Source of the DNA: Thermoflexales bacterium
Lineage (GTDB): Bacteria; Chloroflexota; Anaerolineae; Fen-1058
Direction: 5' to 3'
Length of the DNA stretch: 26,699 nt
Assembly: GCA_016931085.1 (NCBI GenBank)
Contig: JAFGFO010000122.1
Location: forward strand, 1 to 26,699
Position 1 is the first letter of the stretch; the number at the start of each line of letters is the position of its first letter. The position numbers and the translations under genes are program-made. The notes beneath the pieces were generated by a model. It was not told where the DNA came from. It was given only the letters and a program-made list of their open reading frames with translations, and did no database searches. Positions 16,002-25,098 of the stretch are shown in pieces.

Positions 16002-16049
16002 AAGAGCCTCAAGCCTGTTTTGCCATCAACCGTGTGAGGCTCTTTTTGT
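16002..16049 (+). terminator. Rho-independent terminator of the signalling operon
   Basis: AAGAGCCTCA (16002-16011) and TGAGGCTCTT (16035-16044) form a perfect 10-bp stem with a 23-base loop, followed by TTTGTTT. It lies about 100 bases past the REC-XRE stop. Confidence 0.76.
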
Positions 16050-16072
16050 TTGCCCTGGCTCGATTTGGTAAC

Positions 16073-16101
16073 TTGTATTGTGATAGGTAAGAAGTTATAA
16101 T
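16073..16101 (+). promoter_or_regulatory. Promoter of the defence operon
   Basis: TTGTAT (16073-16078), a 17-base spacer and a perfect TATAAT (16096-16101), just after the terminator and in an AT-rich stretch. It is the best promoter in the window by eye and is the only clear one before the helicase gene. Confidence 0.62.
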
Positions 16102-16316
16102 AGTACTCAATACCATAACTAAATAAATGCCAGCGATGCAGCGCATCCGTAGGATGCGACAAAATCAGGGCTTGTAGCAATCACGCGGTCGTATCATTTT
16201 GCAATCTGATTACTACCATCCTGTGGATAACTTGGTCGTGTGATGCCTGGCGCGGAGCGGGCAGGACAGGCATATCGTAGGCGGCTTGCTTTGATAAATT
16301 AATCGAGGCCAGGTGA
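16102..16316 (+). other. Long untranslated leader of the defence operon
   Basis: About 210 bases separate the promoter from the helicase start. The only clear structure is a hairpin with stem CGCATCC (16142-16148) and GGATGCG (16152-16158). One perfect DnaA-box sequence, TGTGGATAA (16222-16230), occurs but is probably chance. No small gene with a ribosome site is seen. The leader could hold a regulatory RNA element, but no known riboswitch is recognised. Confidence 0.4.
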
Positions 16317-19300
16317 GTGACTGATTTGGAAAACATCGCATCCAAGCTCAAGTTGAACACTATTATTCGGGGAGCGCTCTTCCCTGAACCGGTGCAAGTG
16401 CTTGTCGTTATCCCGATGGGCGACTCAATCAAGCTCATTGGCAAAGGCGTGCGCACCGGCCATGTCCACGAGCCAATCCTTTCATTGGCGCAACTGGCCA
16501 CGCTAGAGATCACACCCGAAAAAGAAGCCTTTGACGGCGATGCGGCCCGCTTTCGCCTCGGTGTTGAGGCCATGCGCCTGGGCCTGGCCTACGAGTACGA
16601 TCCATACTTTACGCTGTCCATCGCCCGCGTGGACCCGCTGCCGCACCAGCTCGAAGCCGTCTATGACTATTTCCTCAAGCTGCCCCGCATCCGTTTCTTG
16701 CTGGCCGACGACCCCGGCGCAGGCAAGACGATCATGGCTGGACTGCTGATCAAGGAACTCAAGGTCAGGGGGCTGGTCAAGCGCGTCCTCATCGTCACAC
16801 CGGCCAATCTCACCTTCCAGTGGCAGCGAGAGATGAAAGACAAGTTTCACGAACACTTTGAAGTCGTTCGCAGTGACGTGTTGCGCGCCAATTACGGCTC
16901 GAACCCCTGGCAAGAAAAGAACCAGGTCATCACGTCTGTCTCTTGGGTTTCCATGGTTGAGGATGCCAACGAAAGCCTGCTGCGCAGTTTTTGGGACCTC
17001 ATCATCGTGGACGAGGCGCACAAGATGAGCGCTTACAGCGCGGATAAAAAGACGATGGCCTACCAGTTGGGCGAAGCCCTGTCTGAGCGAACGGATCACT
17101 ATCTCTTGATGACGGCCACCCCACACAAGGGCGACCCCAAGAACTTTTGCCTGTTCCTCGAATTGCTGGACCGTGACGTGTACGGCGACGTCAAGAGCAT
17201 CGAAGAGGCGATGAGACGCCGCGAAGCGCCTTTTTATCTTCGCCGTGTCAAAGAAGCCATGGTCACTTTCCCCGACCCAGACACGGGCCAGGTCAAGGCG
17301 CTGTTTACCCGGCGCAGCGTCCAGACGGCTGAGTTTCAGATCGACGACGAGGAATGGGACTTTTACTACGAGCTGTCCCGCTACGTCGAAGACCAGTCCA
17401 TCAAGGCCTCCCAGGATGATTCGGCGCGTGGGCGCGCATTGGGTTTTACGATGGCCATGCTGCAGCGCCGTTTTGCTTCCAGCGTGTATGCCGTGCGGCG
17501 CAGTCTGGAACGGATGAAGGAACGGCGCGAGAAAATCCTGGCCGATCCTGAAGGCTACCGCCAGGAGCAAATCACCAAAAAGATTCCCGAAGGCTTTGAC
17601 GATCTCCCTGAAGAAGAGCAGCAGCAGATCATCTCTCAACTGGAAGAAATCGTGGCCTCGGTTGAGCCGGTCGATCTGCGGGAAGAAATCGTGCAACTGG
17701 ACCATTTGATTGACCAGGCCCGCCGCCTCGAGCAGCGCGAGGTCGAGTCCAAGCTGGTCAAGCTGAAACAGGTGCTCACGGAGCGAGGCATCTTTCAAGA
17801 TCCCAAGATGAAGCTGCTCGTTTTCACCGAGCACAAAGAGACCTTGGATTACCTGGCCGGAGACGGCAAGGGCGGCCGCCCCTTGGGCAAGCTGCGCGAA
17901 TGGGGACTGACGGTCACCCAAATTCACGGCGGAATGAAGATTGGCGACCGGGATACGCCCGGCACGCGCATCTGCGCCGAGCGCGAGTTCCGCGACGAGT
18001 GCCAGGTGATGGTGGCCACCGAGGCCGCCGGCGAAGGCATCAATCTCCAATTCTGCTGGCTGATGATCAACTATGATATTCCCTGGAATCCCGTGCGCCT
18101 GGAGCAACGCATGGGGCGCATTCACCGCTATGGCCAGGAAAAGGACTGCTTGATTTTCAACTTTGTCTCAACCAACACCCGCGAAGGGCGCGTGCTGCAA
18201 AAACTGTTTGATCGCCTTCACGAGATTGAAAACGCGCTTGACCCGCAGCGCACTGGGAAGGTGTTCAATGTATTGGGCGACGTGTTTGCAGCCAACCAGC
18301 TTGAGCGAATGCTGCGTGATATGTATGCTCATAACCTCACCGAGGATGTCATCAAGAGCCGCATTGTCGAGCAGGTGGATACAGAGCGATTCCGCCGGAT
18401 TACCAATTCTACGCTGGAAGGGCTGGCCAAGCGTGAGCTTAATCTCTCCGCCATCGTGGGCAAATCAGCCGAGGCCAAAGAGCGGCGGTTAGTGCCAGAG
18501 GTTGTAGAGGACTTTTTCGTTCAGGCTGCTCCATTGGCCGGCGTCAAAGCTCTCGCCACTCCCAACCTTTGGTCGGGACAGGCCGGCCCCTCTCCCCAAA
18601 TGGGTGGGGGGAGGCGCGTCTATCGTGTCGGCAGGGTGCCTCGAACGCTTTGGCCGGTCGGCGAGCGCTTGGAGCCTCGCTTTGGCAAGCTGGGTCGCGA
18701 GTACAAGCAGATTGTCTTTGACAAGAATTTACTCACCGACGACCCGACACTGGAATGGGTAACGCCCGGCCACCCACTGTTTGAAGCCGTTCGCGAAGAG
18801 GCATTGGAGCTTGTACAGGCTGATCTGCAGTGCGGCGCCGTGTTCTTTGACCTGCACCGAGAGCACCCAGCTCGATTGGATGTTTTCTCGGCGGCGATTC
18901 GGGATGGGCGCGGCAATGTGCTGCACCGGCGCTTGTTTGTGGTCGAGGCCAGTGGAGATTTTCGATTGCCAATTGCCGATTGCCGATTGACGGTGCGGCA
19001 GCCGACGATCTTTTTGGATCTGGTCCCAGCTCCAGCCGGTGGAAGCGTTCCTGATGGCGCGGGATGGCCAGGCCTCGACCAGGTTGAGGGCGCTCTGATC
19101 CAACAATCTCTGACCCCATTCCTGGAAGAAGTGACGGCCCAACGAGCAAAGGATATCGAAACGATCTCGGCTCACTTGGAGATCAGCCTAAACGAGTTGA
19201 TTCATCGCCAAAACATGCGCATGGCCGAATTGTTGGAAAGCCAGCAATCCGGCGAGGCCAATCCGCTCCTGGCGGCCAACCTCAAAACCACCGAGGATCG

Positions 19301-19850
19301 CCTGGACGAGTTGAATGGCCGGCTGGAACGCCGGCGCGAGGAACTCGAACAAGAACGCCACTGTACCATTGCCGACATTGTGCATCACGGTCGAGCTTGG
19401 GTATTACCTCATCCAGAACGCGCCTCCCCTGGCCTCGCGCCGATGGTGCGCGACGACGAGATCGAGCGGATCGCAGTGCAGGCGGCGATTGCTCACGAAG
19501 AGGCGCGCGGCTGGCAGGTGCAGAGCGTGGAGCAAGACAACCGGGGCTTTGACCTGGTCTCGCGCCGGCCGCACCCCGAGGATGCGCAGACGGCCATCGA
19601 GGTGCGCTTTATCGAGGTCAAGGGCCGCGCCGGCGTTGGCGAGGTGGCCTTGACCGCCAACGAGTACAAGACCGCCGAGCGATTGAAGAAGGACTATTGG
19701 CTGTACGTGGTGTATAATTGTGCGACGACACCCGAGGTACACGTGATTCAAGACCCGGTACGATTAGGTTGGAAGCCGATTATCAAGATTGAGCATTATC
19801 AAGCATGTGCTGATATAATCTTGGATGCTTCACAGGAATCAAATAGATGA
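16317..19850 (+). CDS. SNF2-family helicase/translocase with C-terminal DUF3883-like domain
   Basis: A 1177-aa defence-type DNA translocase. The start is GTG at 16317 (GAGG 8 bases upstream). RecA-like core 1 has Walker A 'DDPGAGKT' (131-138), DEAH (232-235) and 'LMTATPH' (264-270); core 2 has 'ATEAAGEGINLQF' and the arginine-finger motif 'QRMGRIHRYGQ' (about 570-610). The long C-terminus includes coiled coils around 965-1020 and a DUF3883-like fold ('RFIEVKGRAGVGEVALTANE', about 1060-1135), a restriction-endonuclease-like domain often found in defence genes. DISARM DrmD is a comparable helicase. It heads a rightward operon with Septu and methyltransferase genes. Two short repeat-like insertions lie in frame at 18589-18614 and 18964-18991. 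The family call is firm; the exact defence system is not. Confidence 0.93.
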   Translation: MTDLENIASKLKLNTIIRGALFPEPVQVLVVIPMGDSIKLIGKGVRTGHVHEPILSLAQLATLEITPEKEAFDGDAARFRLGVEAMRLGLAYEYDPYFTLSIARVDPLPHQLEAVYDYFLKLPRIRFLLADDPGAGKTIMAGLLIKELKVRGLVKRVLIVTPANLTFQWQREMKDKFHEHFEVVRSDVLRANYGSNPWQEKNQVITSVSWVSMVEDANESLLRSFWDLIIVDEAHKMSAYSADKKTMAYQLGEALSERTDHYLLMTATPHKGDPKNFCLFLELLDRDVYGDVKSIEEAMRRREAPFYLRRVKEAMVTFPDPDTGQVKALFTRRSVQTAEFQIDDEEWDFYYELSRYVEDQSIKASQDDSARGRALGFTMAMLQRRFASSVYAVRRSLERMKERREKILADPEGYRQEQITKKIPEGFDDLPEEEQQQIISQLEEIVASVEPVDLREEIVQLDHLIDQARRLEQREVESKLVKLKQVLTERGIFQDPKMKLLVFTEHKETLDYLAGDGKGGRPLGKLREWGLTVTQIHGGMKIGDRDTPGTRICAEREFRDECQVMVATEAAGEGINLQFCWLMINYDIPWNPVRLEQRMGRIHRYGQEKDCLIFNFVSTNTREGRVLQKLFDRLHEIENALDPQRTGKVFNVLGDVFAANQLERMLRDMYAHNLTEDVIKSRIVEQVDTERFRRITNSTLEGLAKRELNLSAIVGKSAEAKERRLVPEVVEDFFVQAAPLAGVKALATPNLWSGQAGPSPQMGGGRRVYRVGRVPRTLWPVGERLEPRFGKLGREYKQIVFDKNLLTDDPTLEWVTPGHPLFEAVREEALELVQADLQCGAVFFDLHREHPARLDVFSAAIRDGRGNVLHRRLFVVEASGDFRLPIADCRLTVRQPTIFLDLVPAPAGGSVPDGAGWPGLDQVEGALIQQSLTPFLEEVTAQRAKDIETISAHLEISLNELIHRQNMRMAELLESQQSGEANPLLAANLKTTEDRLDELNGRLERRREELEQERHCTIADIVHHGRAWVLPHPERASPGLAPMVRDDEIERIAVQAAIAHEEARGWQVQSVEQDNRGFDLVSRRPHPEDAQTAIEVRFIEVKGRAGVGEVALTANEYKTAERLKKDYWLYVVYNCATTPEVHVIQDPVRLGWKPIIKIEHYQACADIILDASQESNR
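18589..18614 (+). repeat. Hairpin-forming GC block inside the helicase gene
   Basis: CCTCTCCCC (18589-18597) pairs with GGGGGGAGG (18606-18614), with one wobble pair. It encodes the odd peptide 'GPSPQMGGGRR' in the middle of an otherwise ordinary domain and looks like an in-frame insertion of a small dispersed repeat. Confidence 0.4.
18964..18991 (+). repeat. Heptanucleotide repeat array in the helicase gene
   Basis: Four 7-base units (GATTGCC, AATTGCC, GATTGCC, GATTGAC) in a row inside the coding frame, encoding 'RLPIADCRLT'. Three similar arrays occur in the methyltransferase gene. Confidence 0.75.
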
Positions 19851-19901
19851 GCAATCTCTGGCCGTTTTTCATTATGAAAACAGTCGATTTGGGAGAATAA
19901 C

Positions 19902-21212
19902 ATGTACATTCGAAAGATTGCGATAACAGGAATAAAGTGTTTCAAAACCAAAATGAAAATGGATTTCACTAACAAAGATGGCGGCGTTAACTTATGGAAT
20001 GTAATCGTCAGTGAAAACGGCGGCGGAAAAAGCACGTTGCTCCAAGCTGTTGCTTTGGCGTTGCTAAATACTGAAGAAATAGCGGATCTCGAGGAACTGT
20101 TAAAATATGATCTGGCTAATATTGATTCTGTTCTTAAATTGGAAGCATGGCCTTCGGTTGGCCAATCAGAAGGCCGCGTTGTAGCAGAGATTTCTCCCGG
20201 CAAAACTCGGTCCACAGAGATTACTCAAGTAGAATATCGGATCAGCAGAAAGCCATTTTTGCAAGATCATATCCGATATCTCAATAGCTGGGAATGGGGT
20301 CAAAATGATTTTGCGGTAGGATATGGGCCTTTTCGACGTATAGGCGAAGATAGCGACAAACGACAGGACCCCTCCGGACATCATTTTGTACATTATAACA
20401 GAGAGTCCATAGGGCATGGTTTTGGAAGCCTGTTCGATCATCGTTATCCACTGATCTTCATAGATCAGTTTGATGATATCCATTACAACACAAAGAATCA
20501 TTTCCTGCAAAGCATGTTCCCAGACAATATTAACTATATTGCGGGAAATAACGAGTATCTTGAAACAGTAGACGGGTTTGTTCCAGCGACGAACCTGAGT
20601 GATGGGTATCGGACCATACTTGCTCTGGTGAGCGACATTACTGCTCGCATGTCAGAGGCATATGGGCACCAATCAAACATTCCATATGGACAGGCTGGCG
20701 AGATTCTTGCAGAGGGAGCTGTACTGATTGATGAAATAGATGCCCATTTGCACCCGCGATGGCAGCAACGGATTGGTGCAGTGTTGACAAAAAAGTTTCC
20801 CAATATTCAGTTTATCGTGGCTACTCATAGCCCATTTATTCCCCAGGTTGTTGGTAAAGGCGGGAGCAGTGTGCATGCTTTGAGAAGAACAAAGAAAGGT
20901 CTGGTTTCATCGAAAGCAGTAGAAGATTTCTCGCTTTGGCAAACTGATCAGATACTAATTGAGTTGTTTGGATTGAATACCACTTTCTCACAAGAAATTG
21001 ATGAAGAGATTGGGGAGTTTCACGAGCTTTATAAATCTGACAGTCTTGAAAAGCAAGAGGAAAAGCTTGAGCGCCTGGAAGACGCCTTAGATAAAAAACT
21101 TAGACAGGCTGACTTGGCCACGGAGGAGGTCGATCGGATCCGAGAATTGGTGCGAGAATTGGCTTTCCTGTGGAACCGAGGGAGTAAGAGGAGCCAAAGG
21201 AGTAAGGGATGA
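19902..21212 (+). CDS. ptuA: Septu defence ATPase PtuA
   Basis: A 436-aa ABC/AAA-type ATPase. Walker A is 'SENGGGKST' (37-45), the signature 'NLSDGYRT' (231-238), Walker B 'VLIDEID' (274-280) followed by 'AHLHPRWQ', and the H-loop 'ATHSPF' (307-312). A coiled C-terminal tail (375-425) ends in basic residues. This layout and an HNH nuclease gene directly after it define the Septu pair, in which PtuA senses phage attack and controls the PtuB nuclease. GGGAG lies 6 bases before the ATG. The last four bases of the gene overlap the next start (ATGA). The gene is far more AT-rich than the helicase before it (18 G+C in the 60 bases 19921-19980), which suggests separate origin and insertion into an older helicase-methyltransferase operon. 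Confidence 0.9.
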   Translation: MYIRKIAITGIKCFKTKMKMDFTNKDGGVNLWNVIVSENGGGKSTLLQAVALALLNTEEIADLEELLKYDLANIDSVLKLEAWPSVGQSEGRVVAEISPGKTRSTEITQVEYRISRKPFLQDHIRYLNSWEWGQNDFAVGYGPFRRIGEDSDKRQDPSGHHFVHYNRESIGHGFGSLFDHRYPLIFIDQFDDIHYNTKNHFLQSMFPDNINYIAGNNEYLETVDGFVPATNLSDGYRTILALVSDITARMSEAYGHQSNIPYGQAGEILAEGAVLIDEIDAHLHPRWQQRIGAVLTKKFPNIQFIVATHSPFIPQVVGKGGSSVHALRRTKKGLVSSKAVEDFSLWQTDQILIELFGLNTTFSQEIDEEIGEFHELYKSDSLEKQEEKLERLEDALDKKLRQADLATEEVDRIRELVRELAFLWNRGSKRSQRSKG

Positions 21213-21928
21213 TTGTTGTTAACCGTGTTCCATTGAGTGATTTAAGCGATCATACGCAGAGTGTTTTGAAACTTAGAACAAAAAAACGTACACCTTGGGA
21301 ATGCAGGAAGCCGAGCAACCTCTGTGATCAAGAAATCAATAATAAACTAAAGGCGTGTTTTTCGGAAAAATGTGGGTACTGTGAGCGTCCAGGGCATTCT
21401 ATAGATCACTTTCGGCCTCGATATCTTGATAGGAAATCTAATCCAAAGCCCTGGAGCCGAACTTGGAATTGGAACAATTTCATATGGGCTTGTGCTGAAT
21501 GCCAGAAACACAAGGGGAGCAAGAGTTATGGTTTTATAGATCCGAGTAAGGAAGATCCTCTCGAGTTTCTATGGATTTGCCCAACGACAGGCATGATTGA
21601 GGGCCTTACCCCTAAAGGAAAAATCACCGTTAAAGCATTACAACTTGATATTCCGCTACGAAGCTCACGTCGGAGAAAGATAGCAGCCATCATTGGATGG
21701 GCCGAATTGCTTGTAGGTGAAAATCCTGATATGGACCCAAAGCGCAGGAAGAAGCACAAAAAACGGTTATTGGAAGGATTATTTAGGGAAGAACTCTATC
21801 TGGGCACGTTTCGTTATTTACTCTTGAAGGGAAAGGGTAAAAAACACAAATTGATGGTAAAGCTATTGGATGAATTTCCTGAAATTAGGACAGTAGTCAA
21901 TGAATGGCTATACCCAAATATCACATAG
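21209..21928 (+). CDS. ptuB: Septu HNH endonuclease PtuB
   Basis: A 239-aa nuclease starting within the stop of ptuA (ATGA). The zinc-bound HNH motif is clear: C55-x2-C58 ('CGYCERPGHS'), D66-H67 in 'IDHFRPR' (H67 the likely general base), 'WNWNNFIWACAEC' with N89/N90 and C95-x2-C98, then 'QKHKGS'. The C-terminal half (130-239) is basic and helical, with 'DPKRRKKHKKRLLEGLF' near its centre. In Septu the nuclease cuts DNA when released or activated by the PtuA ATPase. It is AT-rich like ptuA. The DUF1156 methyltransferase starts 15 bases after its stop. A retron or other ATPase-HNH pair is less likely because no reverse transcriptase is near. Confidence 0.88.
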   Translation: MIVVNRVPLSDLSDHTQSVLKLRTKKRTPWECRKPSNLCDQEINNKLKACFSEKCGYCERPGHSIDHFRPRYLDRKSNPKPWSRTWNWNNFIWACAECQKHKGSKSYGFIDPSKEDPLEFLWICPTTGMIEGLTPKGKITVKALQLDIPLRSSRRRKIAAIIGWAELLVGENPDMDPKRRKKHKKRLLEGLFREELYLGTFRYLLLKGKGKKHKLMVKLLDEFPEIRTVVNEWLYPNIT

Positions 21929-21943
21929 AGATAATAAGCTCAA

Positions 21944-24900
21944 ATGATCGAAACTTCTTTTCCCAAGCGCCTGATCGAAGTCGACCTGCCCATCAAGCGC
22001 ATCTCGGAGCATGCCCGCCGGGAAAAGTCCATCCGGCACGGCCACATCAGCACGCTGCATATCTGGTGGGCGCGCCGCCCGCTAGCTGCCTGCCGTGCCG
22101 TGATCTGCGCCGCGCTGTGGCCCGACCCGGCCGACGATCTGTGCTCGCCCGCCTTTCGCTCCGCAGCGGGCGACACTATCACCGCCTTTGCGCTCAAGGT
22201 CACGTCCAACAAGAGTCTGGCCCAAAGCTGCTCGCCCCAGTCCTTTGGCCGCTGGACGGCGCTAATCAAACCGGAAGGCCACCTTGACCCAGCCGACCCC
22301 GCACATCTGAACGTCTTGCGCTATGCGCTGCTGGATTTTATCGCCGATTTTGCCAATTGGGACAATTCCACTGTGCCGGAATACCTGGAAACGGCGCGCG
22401 CCTTGACCCAGGCCGCGCACGAGGCGTTGGGCGGTGCTCCTGGCACAAGGCCGCTTGTGGTCGATCCCTTTGCCGGCGGTGGGGCGATCCCGCTGGAGGC
22501 GCTGCGCGTGGGCGCAGATGCCTTTGCCAGCGATCTCAACCCGGTGGCGGTGCTGCTCAATAAGGTGGTGTTGGAATACATCCCCAAGTATGGCCAGCGT
22601 TTGGCCGATGAGGTGCGCAAGTGGGGCGAGTGGATCAAGGAACAGGCCGAGCATGAACTGGCCGAGTTCTACCCCAAGGATCCCGATGGCGCTACGCCGA
22701 TCGCTTATCTGTGGGCGCGGACGATCACGTGCGAGGGGCCGGGCTGTGGTGCAGAGGTGCCGCTGATGCGCTCGTTATGGCTGGCCAAGAAGGGCAGCTG
22801 CTCGGTGGCTTTGCAGCTTGTGCCAGATAACAAGCGCAAGCGCGTTGACTTTGAAATCATCGAAAAGCAAGGCAACCAGTGGGTCAGCCGGACCGATCCA
22901 AAATCCACAATCGAAGCTCCGCAATTCGACGGCACGGTGCGGCGTGGTTCGGCCACCTGCCCGGTGTGTGGCTACACCACGCCGGTAAAAAGCGTGCGAT
23001 CGCAGTTGAAAGCGCGCAAAGGCGGCGCGGACGACGCACGCTTGTTTTGCGTGGTAACCACACGCCCTGCCGAGCAAGGCCGCTTTTACCGTTTGCCCAA
23101 CGAGCGTGATTTGGAAGCGGTGCGCAATGCGGCGGAGGAATTGGAACGGCGCAAGCGGGAACACAAAGGCCCGCTGTCGCTTGTGCCGGATGAACAAACG
23201 CCACAAGGTGGTGGCAGTGGCGCGGGGCGTGCGTTTTCGCAGCGTAATTATGGGATGGATTCCTATAACAATTTTTTCGGACATAGACAATCTTTGGCTA
23301 TGGTAACCTTTGTTCGATTGGTGCGCAATGTGGGCAAGGATTTAGGATTGGATTGCGGCCCAGAGTTAGCAATAGCTGTACAAACTTGTTTGGCGATGGC
23401 TCTTGATCGGCAAGCAGATCACACCAATTCTTTGTGTGCTTGGAACCCAAGCGGTCAGAAATTGCAACACTTGTTTGCTCGTGCTGCTCTGCCGATTGTG
23501 TGGGATTTTGCCGAAGCACAGCCATTTGGCGATTCAGTGGGCGATTGGTGGCATGCAATTGACTGTGTTTTGATAGCACTAGATAATGCTTCTCATTTTT
23601 CTACATCTGGACATGTTGAGATTGCTTCTGCTACTGTTCATCCCTTGCCAGATGATATGGCGCAAGGGTTCTTTACCGATCCACCATACTATGATGCGGT
23701 TCCTTACGCTGATTTATCTGATTTTTTCTTTGTTTGGTTAAAGCGAACTGTAGGGGAGCATTATCCAGAGCTTTTCGTCAACAAACTAACTCCCAAAGAC
23801 GATGAATGTATCTTGGATGAGGTCAAGGGCAAAGATAAAGCATACTTTGAACACACAATGATGTTAGCAATGTCTGAAGGGCGTAGGGTTTTGGAGCCTA
23901 ATGGGATAGGTTTGGTTGTTTTTGCTAACAAAACTACGTCGGGTTGGGAGGCCCAACTTCAGGCAATGATAGATGCTGGATGGACAGTAACCGGCTCATG
24001 GCCTATTGACACAGAATTAGCAACACGATTGCGCGGGATGGATTCTGCTGCTCTTGCCTCCTCCATTCACCTCGTCTGCCGCCCCCGACCTGACGCGGAG
24101 CGCCAGCAATCCGAAATCCGCGATCCGCAATCGACAATCGAAAATGTGGGCGATTGGCGCGACGTGATTGCTGAGCTTCCTCGTCGCATCCACGCCTGGC
24201 TGCCGCGCCTGGCGCAGGAGGGCGTGGTGGGGGCGGATGCTATCTTTGCCTGTCTTGGCCCGGCGCTGGAAATCTTTTCGCGCTATGCCCGTGTGGAAAA
24301 GGCCAGCGGTGAGGTGGTAACGCTCAAAGAATACCTGGAGCACGTCTGGGCGGCTGTTTCCAGGGAAGCGCTCACGATGATCTTTACCGGCGCGGATACC
24401 ACCGACTTTGAAGAAGACGCCCGCCTGACAGCCATGTGGCTGTGGACACTCTCAACTGCTGGTGAAAATGGTGGCACAGATGGCCCGGAAAGTGAAGCCG
24501 ACGAAGCAGAGGATGAGGGACAAGAAATCGCAAATCGCAAATCGCAAATCGCAACTGGCTTTGTCCTCGAATACGACGCTGCCCGCAAGATCGCGCAGGG
24601 GCTTGGCGCGCACCTGGAACGGCTGACGAGCATGGTCGAGGTCAAGGGCGACAAGGCGCGGCTGCTGGCTGTGTCGGAGCGGGCGCGGTATCTGTTTGGC
24701 AAGGACGAGGGTCAGGCTCCAGCCAGGCGCGCCAAGAAATCCGCCCAGCTCAGTCTGTTCCAGGCTCTCGACGAGGCGGAAGAAGAGAGTGGCTGGGGGG
24801 AAAAGTCTGCACCCGAGCCAGGCGAAACCATCCTCGATCGGGTTCACCAGAGCATGATCCTGTTTGCCGCCGGGCGCAGCGAGGCGCTCAAACGTTTCCT

Positions 24901-25036
24901 GGTGGACGATGGCATGGGGCGTGATCAACGCTTCTGGCGCTTGGCGCAGGCCTTTTCGGCATTGTATCCACCGGGTACGGAGGAAAAACGCTGGGTGGAT
25001 GGAGTGCTAGCCAGAAAGAAAGGGTTGGGGTTCTAA
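21944..25036 (+). CDS. DUF1156-type adenine-specific DNA methyltransferase
   Basis: A 1030-aa protein. The N-terminus is the DUF1156 signature ('FPKRLIEVDLPIKRISEHAR', then 'STLHIWWARRPLAACRAVI', 1-60). SAM motif I is 'VDPFAGGGAIPLEAL' (173-187) followed by 'FASDLNPVAVLLNKV'. Two cysteine groups suggest zinc binding: 'TCEGPGCGAEV' and 'ATCPVCGYT'. The catalytic motif is DPPY at 579-582 ('FFTDPPYYDAVPYADLSDFF'). This is the COG1743 family, annotated as anti-phage-associated when next to helicases. It could mark self DNA for the helicase system. Oddly, codons from about 434 to 704, including DPPY, are much more AT-rich than the rest of the gene, as if this part had been exchanged. Three heptamer repeat arrays lie in frame. 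The ribosome site is weak. Confidence 0.93.
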   Translation: MIETSFPKRLIEVDLPIKRISEHARREKSIRHGHISTLHIWWARRPLAACRAVICAALWPDPADDLCSPAFRSAAGDTITAFALKVTSNKSLAQSCSPQSFGRWTALIKPEGHLDPADPAHLNVLRYALLDFIADFANWDNSTVPEYLETARALTQAAHEALGGAPGTRPLVVDPFAGGGAIPLEALRVGADAFASDLNPVAVLLNKVVLEYIPKYGQRLADEVRKWGEWIKEQAEHELAEFYPKDPDGATPIAYLWARTITCEGPGCGAEVPLMRSLWLAKKGSCSVALQLVPDNKRKRVDFEIIEKQGNQWVSRTDPKSTIEAPQFDGTVRRGSATCPVCGYTTPVKSVRSQLKARKGGADDARLFCVVTTRPAEQGRFYRLPNERDLEAVRNAAEELERRKREHKGPLSLVPDEQTPQGGGSGAGRAFSQRNYGMDSYNNFFGHRQSLAMVTFVRLVRNVGKDLGLDCGPELAIAVQTCLAMALDRQADHTNSLCAWNPSGQKLQHLFARAALPIVWDFAEAQPFGDSVGDWWHAIDCVLIALDNASHFSTSGHVEIASATVHPLPDDMAQGFFTDPPYYDAVPYADLSDFFFVWLKRTVGEHYPELFVNKLTPKDDECILDEVKGKDKAYFEHTMMLAMSEGRRVLEPNGIGLVVFANKTTSGWEAQLQAMIDAGWTVTGSWPIDTELATRLRGMDSAALASSIHLVCRPRPDAERQQSEIRDPQSTIENVGDWRDVIAELPRRIHAWLPRLAQEGVVGADAIFACLGPALEIFSRYARVEKASGEVVTLKEYLEHVWAAVSREALTMIFTGADTTDFEEDARLTAMWLWTLSTAGENGGTDGPESEADEAEDEGQEIANRKSQIATGFVLEYDAARKIAQGLGAHLERLTSMVEVKGDKARLLAVSERARYLFGKDEGQAPARRAKKSAQLSLFQALDEAEEESGWGEKSAPEPGETILDRVHQSMILFAAGRSEALKRFLVDDGMGRDQRFWRLAQAFSALYPPGTEEKRWVDGVLARKKGLGF
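22894..22914 (+). repeat. Heptanucleotide repeat array 1 in the methyltransferase gene
   Basis: Three 7-base units CGATCCA, AAATCCA, CAATCGA in frame, encoding 'DPKSTIE'. Confidence 0.6.
24107..24141 (+). repeat. Heptanucleotide repeat array 2 in the methyltransferase gene
   Basis: Five 7-base units CAATCCG, AAATCCG, CGATCCG, CAATCGA, CAATCGA in frame, encoding 'QQSEIRDPQSTIEN'. It lies about 50 bases after the AT-rich block ends. Confidence 0.78.
24526..24553 (+). repeat. Heptanucleotide repeat array 3 in the methyltransferase gene
   Basis: Four perfect copies of AATCGCA in frame, encoding 'IANRKSQIA' in an acidic linker before the C-terminal domain. Confidence 0.85.
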
Positions 25037-25098
25037 ATATAGGGAATCCTAGCAATTGTCCTCACATTTGATTAGTTTCTTTCGGGAGTGGAGTAAAA

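Noticed and set aside
16222..16230. Perfect DnaA box TGTGGATAA as sign of a replication origin
   Set aside because: A single copy in this length of DNA is close to chance expectation, and no other boxes or dnaA/rep gene are near.
16503..18125. A 540-codon frame on the minus strand opposite the helicase
   Set aside because: The plus strand carries every helicase motif in order; the antisense protein resembles nothing and mirrors codon bias.
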